DNA of 64,000 bases. Source: Rhabdophis nuchalis. Lineage: Eukaryota; Chordata; Lepidosauria; Squamata; Natricidae. The notes beneath the pieces were generated by a model. That model had not been told where the DNA came from. It was given only the letters and a program-made list of their open reading frames with translations, and searched no databases. This document shows positions 1 through 9,772 of this stretch, piece by piece. The stretch spans positions 242,442,167 to 242,506,166 of the forward strand of contig CM077643.1 of assembly GCA_039707465.1 (NCBI GenBank), in the 5' to 3' direction. Positions within the stretch are counted from its first letter, which is position 1. The number at the start of each line of letters is the position of its first letter. The translations under genes were made by a program, and so were the position numbers.

Positions 1-48
1 TATAACTTCTCAGGGAAAGCTCAGATCAACCAATCGAATGCTTTTTCA

Positions 49-68
49 GCTTCTGCATCCCAGACAGC
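49..68. other. Potential hairpin present in each monomer (example)
   Basis: GCTTCTG and CAGACAGC can pair around the loop CATCC: seven base pairs with one bulged C. The element is repeated in nearly every monomer of both arms and often sits in the best-conserved part of the unit. Some variants keep pairing by G-T wobble (GCTTTTG with CAGATAGC, for example near 10430-10450). Others break the closing pair (CATCCGAGACAGC). No function is known. Confidence 0.6.
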
Positions 69-113
69 ATCCAATATGTGTTTCTCGTTTGAATTTGAGC
101 TCTGGATCCAAAT

Positions 114-279
114 TTGCAATTGCTGTCTAAATTGAGTTCTTTTGCCAATTCTGAGATACACTTTGCTGTAACTTCTCAGGGAAAGCTCAGATCAAAGAAT
201 CGACTGCTTTTTCAGCTTCTGCATCCCAGACAGCATCCAATAGGTGTTTCTCGTTCGAATTTGAGCTCTGAATCCAAAT
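114..279 (+). repeat. Representative short (S) monomer, 166 bp
   Basis: This is a clean example of the basic unit, running from one TTGCAA core to the next. Order along the unit: core and CTGTCTAAATTGAG; TTCTTTTGCCAATTCTGAGA; CACTTTGCTGTAAC; CTCAGGGAAAGCTCAG; the CTGCTTTTTCAGC block; a potential hairpin GCTTCTG-CATCC-CAGACAGC; then TTCGAA, GAGCTC and a BamHI-site variant (GAATCC in this copy). Copies with GAGATAACAC instead of GAGATACAC are 167 bp. No start or stop arrangement suggests a gene. Confidence 0.92.
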
Positions 280-470
280 TTGCAATTGCTGTCTAAATTG
301 AGTTCTTTTGCAAATTCTGAGATAACACTGCTGTAACTTTTCTGATATACGCCTTGCTGTAACTTCTCAGGGAAAGCTCAGATCAACCAATTGACTGCTT
401 TTTCAGCTTCTACATCCCAGACAGCATCCAATATATGTTTCTCGTTAGAAGATGAGCTCTGGATCCAAAT
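280..470 (+). repeat. Representative long (L) monomer, 191 bp
   Basis: This is the same unit as the short monomer except for a partial internal tandem duplication. The segment 315-338 (TTCTGAGATAACACTGCTGT then AACT) is followed at once by a diverged copy at 340-364 (TTCTGATATACGCCTTGCTG then TAACT). This adds about 24 bp. In many copies the first segment reads CTGCTACAG instead of CTGCTGTAAC. L and S monomers often alternate, giving a 357-bp dimer, as between 114 and 471. Confidence 0.9.
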
Positions 471-636
471 TTGCAATTGCTGTCTAAATTGAGTTCTTTT
501 GCCAATTCTGAGATACACTTTGCTGTAACTTCTCAGGGAAAGCTCAGATCAACGAATCGACTGCTTTTTCAGCTTCTGCATCCCAGACAGCATCCAATAT
601 GTGTTTCTCGTTCGAATTTGAGCTCTCGATCCAAAT

Positions 637-838
637 TTGCAATTGCTGTCTAAATTGAATTCTTTTTTGCAAATTCTGATAACACTGCTGTAACTTTTCT
701 TATTGCCAATTCTGAGATACACTTTGCTGTAACCTCAGGGAAAGCTCAGATCAACGAATCGACTGCTTTTTCAGCTTCTGCATCCCAGACAGCATGCAAT
801 ATGTGTTTCTCATTCGAATTTGAGCTCTGGATCCAAAT
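637..838 (+). repeat. Representative extra-long (X) monomer, 202 bp, with EcoRI site
   Basis: A third length class. It carries GAATTC (657-662) followed by a longer T run, then two versions of the TTGCxAATTCTGA..CTGTAAC module in tandem: 667-695 and 703-733. This copy reads GTAACCTCAGGG and is 2 bp shorter than the usual GTAACTTCTCAGGG form, which gives about 204 bp. The same 2-bp deletion recurs near 2697, 18379 and 25304, tying those blocks together. X monomers recur throughout the forward arm; I did not see GAATTC in the reverse arm. Confidence 0.85.
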
Positions 839-1964
839 TTGCAATTACTGTCTAAATTGAGTTCTTTTGCAAATTCTGAGATAACACTGCTACAGTTTTC
901 TGATATACGCCTTGCTGTAACTTCTCAGGGAAAGCTCAGATCAACCAATTGACTGCTTTTTCAGCTTCTACATCCCAGACAGCATCCAAATATATGTTTC
1001 TCGTTAGAAGGTGAGCTCTGAATCCAAATTTGCAGTCCATAGCTAAATTGAGTTCTTTTGCTAATTGTGAGATAACACTTTGCTATAACTTCTCATGGAA
1101 AGCTCAGATCAACGAATCGACTGCTTTTTCAGCTTCTGCATCCGAGACAGCATCCAATATGTGTTTCTCATTCGAATTTGAGCTCTGGATCCAAATTTGC
1201 AATTACTGTCTATATTGAGTTCTTTTGCAAATTCTGAGATAACACTGCTACAGTTTTCTGATATTTGCCTTGCTGTAACTTCTCAGGGAAAGCTCAGATC
1301 AACCATTCGACGGCTTTTTTCAGCTTCTGCATCCCAGACAGCATCCAATATGTGTTTCTCGTTCGAATGTGAGCTCTGGATCCAAATTTGCAGTCCCTGG
1401 CTAAATTGAGTTCTTTTGCTAATTCTGAGATAACACTTTGCTGTAACTTCTCAGAGGAAGCTCAGATCAACCAATTGACTGCTTTTTCAGCTTTTGCATC
1501 CCAGATAGCATCTAATATGTGTTTCTCGTTCGAATTTGAGCTCCGGATACAAATTTGCAGTCCCTAGCTAAAATGAGTTCTTTTGCTAATTGTGAGATAA
1601 CACTTTGCTGTAACTTCTCAGGGAAAGCTCAGATCAACCAAACGAATGCTTTTCCAGCTTCTGCATCCCAGACAGCATCCAATATGTGTTTCTCGTTCGA
1701 ATTTGAGCTCTGGATCCAAATTTGCAATTACTGTCTAAATTGAGTTCTTTTGCAAATTCTGAGATAACACTGCTACAGTTTTCTGATATACGCCTTGCTG
1801 TAACTTCTCAGGGAAAGCTCAGATCAACCAATTGACTGCTTTTTCAGCTTCTACATCCCATACAGCATCCAAATATATGTTTCTCGTTAGAAGGTGAGCT
1901 CTGGATCCAAATTTGCAGTCCCTGGCTAAATTGAGTTCTTTTGTCAATTCTGCTAACATTTTGC

Positions 1965-2984
1965 TATAACTTCTCAGGGAAAGCTCAGATCAACCAATCG
2001 AATGCTTTTTCAGCTTCTGCATCCCAGACAGCATCCAATATGTGTTTCTCGTTTGAATTTGAGCTCTGGATCCAAATTTGCAATTGCTGTCTAAATTGAG
2101 TTCTTTTGCCAATTCTGAGATACACTTTGCTGTAACTTCTCAGGGAAAGCTCAGATCAAAGAATCGACTGCTTTTTCAGCTTCTGCATCCCAGACAGCAT
2201 CCAATAGGTGTTTCTCGTTCGAATTTGAGCTCTGAATCCAAATTTGCAATTGCTGTCTAAATTGAGTTCTTTTGCAAATTCTGAGATAACACTGCTGTAA
2301 CTTTTCTGATATACGCCTTGCTGTAACTTCTCAGGGAAAGCTCAGATCAACCAATTGACTGCTTTTTCAGCTTCTACATCCCAGACAGCATCCAATATAT
2401 GTTTCTCGTTAGAAGATGAGCTCTGGATCCAAATTTGCAATTGCTGTCTAAATTGAGTTCTTTTGCCAATTCTGAGATACACTTTGCTGTAACTTCTCAG
2501 GGAAAGCTCAGATCAACGAATCGACTGCTTTTTCAGCTTCTGCATCCCAGACAGCATCCAATATGTGTTTCTCGTTCGAATTTGAGCTCTCGATCCAAAT
2601 TTGCAATTGCTGTCTAAATTGAATTCTTTTTTGCAAATTCTGATAACACTGCTGTAACTTTTCTTATTGCCAATTCTGAGATACACTTTGCTGTAACCTC
2701 AGGGAAAGCTCAGATCAACGAATCGACTGCTTTTTCAGCTTCTGCATCCCAGACAGCATGCAATATGTGTTTCTCATTCGAATTTGAGCTCTGGATCCAA
2801 ATTTGCAATTACTGTCTAAATTGAGTTCTTTTGCAAATTCTGAGATAACACTGCTACAGTTTTCTGATATACGCCTTGCTGTAACTTCTCAGGGAAAGCT
2901 CAGATCAACCAATTGACTGCTTTTTCAGCTTCTACATCCCAGACAGCATCCAAATATATGTTTCTCGTTAGAAGGTGAGCTCTG
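1965..2984 (+). repeat. Higher-order block A, copy 2
   Basis: Near-identical to 1-1020. It keeps the full-length 166-bp monomer at 2994-3159 that is missing between 1020 and 1021 in copy 1. Confidence 0.85.
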
Positions 2985-3658
2985 GATCCAAATTTGCAGT
3001 CCCTGGCTAAATTGAGTTCTTTTGCCAATTCTGCTAACATTTTGCTATAACTTCTCAGGGAAAGCTCAGATCAACCATTCGATGGCTTTTTTCAGCTTCT
3101 GCATCCGAGACAGCATCCAATGTGTGTTTCTCGTTCGAATTTGAGCTCTGAATCCAAATTTGCAGTCCATAGCTAAATTGAGTTCTTTTGCTAATTGTGA
3201 GATAACACTTTGCTATAACTTCTCAGGGAAAGCTCAGATCAACGAATCGACTGCTTTTTCAGCTTCTGCATCCGAGACAGCATCCAATATGTGTTTCTCA
3301 TTCGAATTTGAGCTCTGGATCCAAATTTGCAATTACTGTCTATATTGAGTTCTTTTGCAAATTCTGAGATAACACTGCTACAGTTTTCTGATATTTGCCT
3401 TGCTGTAACTTCTCAGGGAAAGCTCAGATCAACCATTCGATGGCTTTTTTCAGCTTCTGCATCCGAGACAGCATCCAATGTGTGTTTCTCGTTCGAATTT
3501 GAGCTCTCGATCCAAATTTGCAATTGCTGTCTAAATTGAGTTCTTTTGCCAATTCTGAGATACACTTTGCTGTAACTTCTCAGGGAAAGCTCAGATCAAC
3601 CAATCGAATGCTTTTTTCAGCTTCTGCATCCCAGACAGCATCCAATATGTGTTTCTCG

Positions 3659-3680
3659 TTCGAATTTGAGCTCTGGATCC
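3659..3680. other. Cluster of three palindromic hexamers per monomer (example)
   Basis: TTCGAA (3659-3664), GAGCTC (3668-3673) and GGATCC (3675-3680) lie within 22 bp. GAGCTC is kept in almost all monomers. TTCGAA and GGATCC are lost in defined variants (GTTAGAAG, TGAATCC, TCGATCC, GGATAC). The cluster ends against the AAATTTGC core used here to phase monomers. Confidence 0.8.
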
Positions 3681-5424
3681 AAATTTGCAATTGCTGTCTA
3701 AATTGAGTTCTTTTGCCAATTCTGAGATACCCTTTGCTGTAACTTCTCAGGGAAAGCTCAAGTCAATGAATCGACTGCTTTTCCAGCTTCTGCATCCGAG
3801 ACAGCATCCAATATGTGTTTCTCGTTCGAATGTGAGCTCTGGATCCAAATTTGCAGTCCCTGGCTAAATTGAGTTCTTTTGCTAATTCTGAGATAACACT
3901 TTGCTGTAACTTCTCAGAGGAAGCTCAGATCAACCAATTGACTGCTTTTTCAGCTTTTGCATCCCAGATAGCATCTAATATGTGTTTCTCGTTCGAATTT
4001 GAGCTCCGGATACAAATTTGCAGTCCCTAGCTAAAATGAGTTCTGTTGCTAATTGTGCGATAACACTTTGCTGTAACCTCTCAGGGAAAGCTCAGATCAA
4101 CCAATCGACGGCTTTTTTCAGCTTCTGCATCCGAGACAGCATCCAATATGTGTTTCTCGTTCGAATTTGAGCTCTGGATCCAAATTTGCAGTCCCTAGCT
4201 AAATTGAGTTCTTTTGCTAATTGTGAGATAACACTTTGCTGTAAGGTCTCAGGGAAAGCTCAGATCAACCAATCGAATGGTTTTTCAGCTTCTGCATCCC
4301 AGACAGCATCCAATATGTGTTTCTCGTTTGAATTTGAGCTCTGGATCCAAATTTGCAATTGCTGTCTAAATTGAGTTCTTTTGCCAATTCTGAGATAACA
4401 CTGCTGTAACTTTTCTGATATACGCCTTGCTGTAACTTCTCAGGGAAAGCTCAGATCAACCAATTGACTGCTTTTTTCAGTTTCTGCATGCCAGACAGCA
4501 TCCAATATGTGTTTCTCGTTCGAATTTGAGCTCTGGATCCAAATTTGCAATTGCTGTCTAAATTGAGTTCTTTTGCAAATTCTGAGACAACACTGCTACA
4601 GTTTTCTGATATACGCCTTGTTGTAACTTCTCAGGGAAAGCTCAGATCAACCAATTGACTGCTTTTTCAGCTTCTACATCCCAGACAGCATCCAATATAT
4701 GTTTCTCGTTCGAATTTGAGCTCTGGATCCAAATTTGCAGTCCCTAGCTAAATTGAGTTCTTTTGCTAATTGTGAGATAACACTTTGCTTTAACTTCTCA
4801 GGGAAAGCTCAGATCAACCAATCGAATGCTTTTTCAGCTTCTGCATCCCAGACAGCATCCAATATGTGTTTCTCGTTTGAATTTGAGCTCTGGATCCAAA
4901 TTTGCAATTGCTGTCTAAATTGAGTTCTTTTGCCAATTCTGAGATAACACTGCTGTAACTTTTCTGATATACGCCTTGCTGTAACTTCTCAGGGAAAGCT
5001 CAGATCAACCAATTGACTGCTTTTTTCAGTTTCTGCATGCCAGACAGCATCCAATATGTGTTTCTCGTTCGAATTTGAGCTCTGGATCCAAATTTGCAAT
5101 TGCTGTCTAAATTGAGTTCTTTTGCAAATTCTGAGATAACACTGCTACAGTTTTCTGATATACGCCTTGTTGTAACTTCTCAGGGAAAGCTCAGATCAAC
5201 CAATTGACTGCTTTTTCAGCTTCTACATCCCAGACAGCATCCAATATATGTTTCTCGTTCGAATTTGAGCTCTGGATCCAAATTTGCAGTCCCTAGCTAA
5301 ATTGAGTTCTTTTGCTAATTGTGAGATAACACTTTGCTGTAACTTCTCAGGGAAAGCTCAGATCAACCAAACGAATGCTTTTCCAGCTTCTGCATCCCAG
5401 ACAGCATCCAATATGTGTTTCTCA

Positions 5425-7322
5425 TTCGAATTTGAGCTCTGGATCCAAATTTGCAATTGCTGTCTAAATTGAGTTCTTTTGCCAATTCTGAGATACACTT
5501 TGCTGTAACTTCTCAGGGAAAGCTCAGATCAACGAATCGACTGCTTTTTCAGCTTCTACATCCCAGACAGCATCCAATATATGTTTCTCGTTAGAAGATG
5601 AGCTCTGGATCCAAATTTGCAATTGCTGTCTAAATTGAGTTCTTTTGCCAATTCTGAGATACACTTTGCTGTAACTTCTCAGGGAAAGCTCAGATCAACG
5701 AATCGACTGCTTTTTCAGCTTCTGCATCCCAGACAGCATCCAATATGTGTTTCTCGTTCGAATTTGAGCTCTCGATCCAAATTTGCAATTGCTGTCTAAA
5801 TTGAATTCTTTTTTGCAAATTCTGATAACACTGCTGTAACTTTTCTTATTGCCAATTCTGAGATACACTTTGCTGTAACTTCTCAGGGAAAGCTCAGATC
5901 AACGAATCGACTGCTTTTTCAGCTTCTGCATCCCAGACAGCATGCAATATGTGTTTCTCATTCGAATTTGAGCTCTGGATCCAAATTTGCAATTACTGTC
6001 TAAATTGAGTTCTTTTGCAAATTCTGAGATAACACTGCTACAGTTTTCTGATATACGCCTTGCTGTAACTTCTCAGGGAAAGCTCAGATCAACCAATTGA
6101 CTGCTTTTTCAGCTTCTACATCCCAGACAGCATCCAAATATATGTTTCTCGTTAGAAGGTGAGCTCTGGATCCAAATTTGCAATTGCTGTCTAAATTGAG
6201 TTCTTTTGTCAATTCTGCTAACATTTTGCTATAACTTCTCAGGGAAAGGTCAGATCAACCAATCGAATGCTTTTTCAGCTTCTGCATCCCAGACAGCATC
6301 CAATATGTGTTTCTCGTTTGAATTTGAGCTCTGGATCCAAATTTGCAATTGCTGTCTAAATTGAGTTCTTTTGCCAATTCTGAGATACACTTTGCTGTAA
6401 CTTCTCAGGGAAAGCTCAGATCAAAGAATCGACTGCTTTTTCAGCTTCTGCATCCCAGACAGCATCCAATAGGTGTTTCTCGTTCGAATTTGAGCTCTGA
6501 ATCCAAATTTGCAATTGCTGTCCAGATTGAGTTCTTTTGCAAATTCTGAGATAACACAGCTGTAACTTTTCTGATATACGCCTTGCTGTAACTTCTCAGG
6601 GAAAGCTCAGACCAACCAATTGACTGCTTTTTCAGCTTCTACATCCCAGACAGCATCCAATATATGTTTCTCGTTAGAAGATGAGCTCTGGATCCAAATT
6701 TGCAATTGCTGTCTAAATTGAGTTCTTTTGCCAATTCTGAGATACACTTTGCTGTAACTTCTCAGGGAAAGCTCAGATCAACGAATCGACTGCTTTTTCA
6801 GCTTCTGCATCCCAGACAGCATCCAATATGTGTTTCTCGTTCGAATTTGAGCTCTCGATCCAAATTTGCAATTGCTGTCTAAATTGAATTCTTTTTTGCA
6901 AATTCTGATAACACTGCTGTAACTTTTCTTATTGCCAATTCTGAGATACACTTTGCTGTAACTTCTCAGGGAAAGCTCAGATCAACGAATCGACTGCTTT
7001 TTCAGCTTCTGCATCCCAGACAGCATCCAATATGTGTTTCTCATTCGAATTTGAGCTCTGGATCCAAATTTGCAGTCCCTGGCTAAATTGAGTTCTTTTG
7101 CCAATTCTGCTAACATTCAGCTTCTGCATCCGAGACAGCATCCAATGTGTGTTTCTCGTTCGAATTTGAGCTCTGAATCCAAATTTGCAGTCCATAGGTA
7201 AATTGAGTTCTTTTGCTAATTGTGAGATAACACTTTGCTATAACTTCTCAGGGAAAGCTCAGATCAACGAATCGACTGCTTTTTCAGCTTCTGCATCCCA
7301 GACAGCATCCAATATGTGTTTC
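5425..7322 (+). repeat. 1.9-kb block, tandem copy 1
   Basis: Matches 7875-9772 at offset 2450 bp. The corresponding pair further right (starting near 28032 and 30839) is 2807 bp apart. The difference is exactly 357 bp, the S+L dimer. Confidence 0.82.
7070..7184 (+). repeat. Truncated 115-bp monomer
   Basis: A 51-bp internal deletion joins GCTAACATT directly to CAGCTTCTGCATCC. It removes the CTCAGGGAAAGCTCAG and CTGCTTTT blocks. The undeleted parent form is at 2994-3159 (166 bp). This copy precedes a CCATAGG-core monomer. Confidence 0.9.
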
Positions 7323-7874
7323 TCGTTCGAATTTGAGCTCTGGATCCAAATTTGCAATTGCTGTCTAAATTGAGTTCTTTTGCAAATTCTGAGATAACAC
7401 TGCTACAGTTTTCTGATATACGCCTTGTTGTAACTTCTCAGGGAAAGCTCAGATCAACCAATTGACTGCTTTTTCAGCTTCTACATCCCAGACAGCATCC
7501 AATATATGTTTCTCGTTCGAATTTGAGCTCTGGATCCAAATTTGCAGTCCCTAGCTAAATTGAGTTCTTTTGCTAATTGTGAGATAACACTTTGCTTTAA
7601 CTTCTCAGGGAAAGCTCAGATCAACCAATCGAATGCTTTTTCAGCTTCTGCATCCCAGACAGCATCCAATATGTGTTTCTCGTTTGAATTTGAGCTCTGG
7701 ATCCAAATTTGCAATTGCTGTCTAAATTGAGTTCTTTTGCCAATTCTGAGATAACACTGCTGTAACTTTTCTGATATACGCCTTGCTGTAACTTCTCAGG
7801 GAAAGCTCAGATCAACCAATTGACTGCTTTTTTCAGTTTCTGCATGCCAGACAGCATCCAATATGTGTTTCTCG

Positions 7875-9772
7875 TTCGAATTTGAGCTCTGGATCCAAAT
7901 TTGCAATTGCTGTCTAAATTGAGTTCTTTTGCCAATTCTGAGATACACTTTGCTGTAACTTCTCAGGGAAAGCTCAGATCAACGAATCGACTGCTTTTTC
8001 AGCTTCTACATCCCAGACAGCATCCAATATATGTTTCTCGTTAGAAGATGAGCTCTGGATCCAAATTTGCAATTGCTGTCTAAATTGAGTTCTTTTGCCA
8101 ATTCTGAGATACACTTTGCTGTAACTTCTCAGGGAAAGCTCAGATCAACGAATCGACTGCTTTTTCAGCTTCTGCATCCCAGACAGCATCCAATATGTGT
8201 TTCTCGTTCGAATTTGAGCTCTCGATCCAAATTTGCAATTGCTGTCTAAATTGAATTCTTTTTTGCAAATTCTGATAACACTGCTGTAACTTTTCTTATT
8301 GCCAATTCTGAGATACACTTTGCTGTAACTTCTCAGGGAAAGCTCAGATCAACGAATCGACTGCTTTTTCAGCTTCTGCATCCCAGACAGCATGCAATAT
8401 GTGTTTCTCATTCGAATTTGAGCTCTGGATCCAAATTTGCAATTACTGTCTAAATTGAGTTCTTTTGCAAATTCTGAGATAACACTGCTACAGTTTTCTG
8501 ATATACGCCTTGCTGTAACTTCTCAGGGAAAGCTCAGATCAACCAATTGACTGCTTTTTCAGCTTCTACATCCCAGACAGCATCCAAATATATGTTTCTC
8601 GTTAGAAGGTGAGCTCTGGATCCAAATTTGCAATTGCTGTCTAAATTGAGTTATTTTGTCAATTCTGCTAACATTTTGCTATAACTTCTCAGGGAAAGCT
8701 CAGATCAACCAATCGAATGCTTTTTCAGCTTCTGCATCCCAGACAGCATCCAATATGTGTTTCTCGTTTGAATTTGAGCTCTGGATCCAAATTTGCAATT
8801 GCTGTCTAAATTGAGTTCTTTTGCCAATTCTGAGATACACTTTGCTGTAACTTCTCAGGGAAAGCTCAGATCAAAGAATCGACTGCTTTTTCAGCTTCTG
8901 CATCCCAGACAGCATCCAATAGGTGTTTCTCGTTCGAATTTGAGCTCTGAATCCAAATTTGCAATTGCTGTCCAGATTGAGTTCTTTTGCAAATTCTGAG
9001 ATAACACTGCTGTAACTTTTCTGATATACGCCTTGCTGTAACTTCTCAGGGAAAGCTCAGATCAACCAATTGACTGCTTTTTCAGCTTCTACATCCCAGA
9101 CAGCATCCAATATATGTTTCTCGTTAGAAGATGAGCTCTGGATCCAAATTTGCAATTGCTGTCTAAATTGAGTTCTTTTGCCAATTCTGAGATACACTTT
9201 GCTGTAACTTCTCAGGGAAAGCTCAGATCAACGAATCGACTGCTTTTTCAGCTTCTGCATCCCAGACAGCATCCAATATGTGTTTCTCGTTCGAATTTGA
9301 GCTCTCGATCCAAATTTGCAATTGCTGTCTAAATTGAATTCTTTTTTGCAAATTCTGATAACACTGCTGTAACTTTTCTTATTGCCAATTCTGAGATACA
9401 CTTTGCTGTAACTTCTCAGGGAAAGCTCAGATCAACGAATCGACTGCTTTTTCAGCTTCTGCATCCCAGACAGCATCCAATATGTGTTTCTCATTCGAAT
9501 TTGAGCTCTGGATCCAAATTTGCAGTCCCTGGCTAAATTGAGTTCTTTTGCCAATTCTGCTAACATTCAGCTTCTGCATCCGAGACAGCATCCAATGTGT
9601 GTTTCTCGTTCGAATTTGAGCTCTGAATCCAAATTTGCAGTCCATAGCTAAATTGAGTTCTTTTGCTAATTGTGAGATAACACTTTGCTATAACTTCTCA
9701 GGGAAAGGTCAGATCAACGAATCGACTGCTTTTTCAGCTTCTGCATCCCAGACAGCATCCAATATGTGTTTC
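7875..9772 (+). repeat. 1.9-kb block, tandem copy 2
   Basis: Partner of 5425-7322. The match ends where CTCG in copy 1 meets CTCA here. A small private change is GAGTTATTTTG at 8648-8658 in place of GAGTTCTTTTG. Confidence 0.82.
9520..9634 (+). repeat. Truncated 115-bp monomer
   Basis: Same 51-bp deletion as at 7070, in the 2450-bp tandem partner; followed by the usual CCATAGC core. Confidence 0.9.

Larger units (their letters stand above)
1..1020 (+). repeat. Higher-order block A, copy 1
   Basis: Matches 1965-2984 at a constant offset of 1964 bp, which spans 11 monomers with spacings 166, 191, 166, 202, 191, 167, 191, 167, 167, 191 and 165. At 1020/1021 this copy jumps one monomer ahead relative to copy 2: sequence matching 2984 is joined to sequence matching 3151. 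The result is a clean 166-bp deletion whose ends share TGAGCTCTG. Confidence 0.85.

Noticed and set aside
3655..3667. Resemblance of CGTTCGAATTT to a Pol III B box
   Set aside because: The last positions do not fit the GGTTCGANTCC consensus, and no matching A box or tRNA fold was found upstream.
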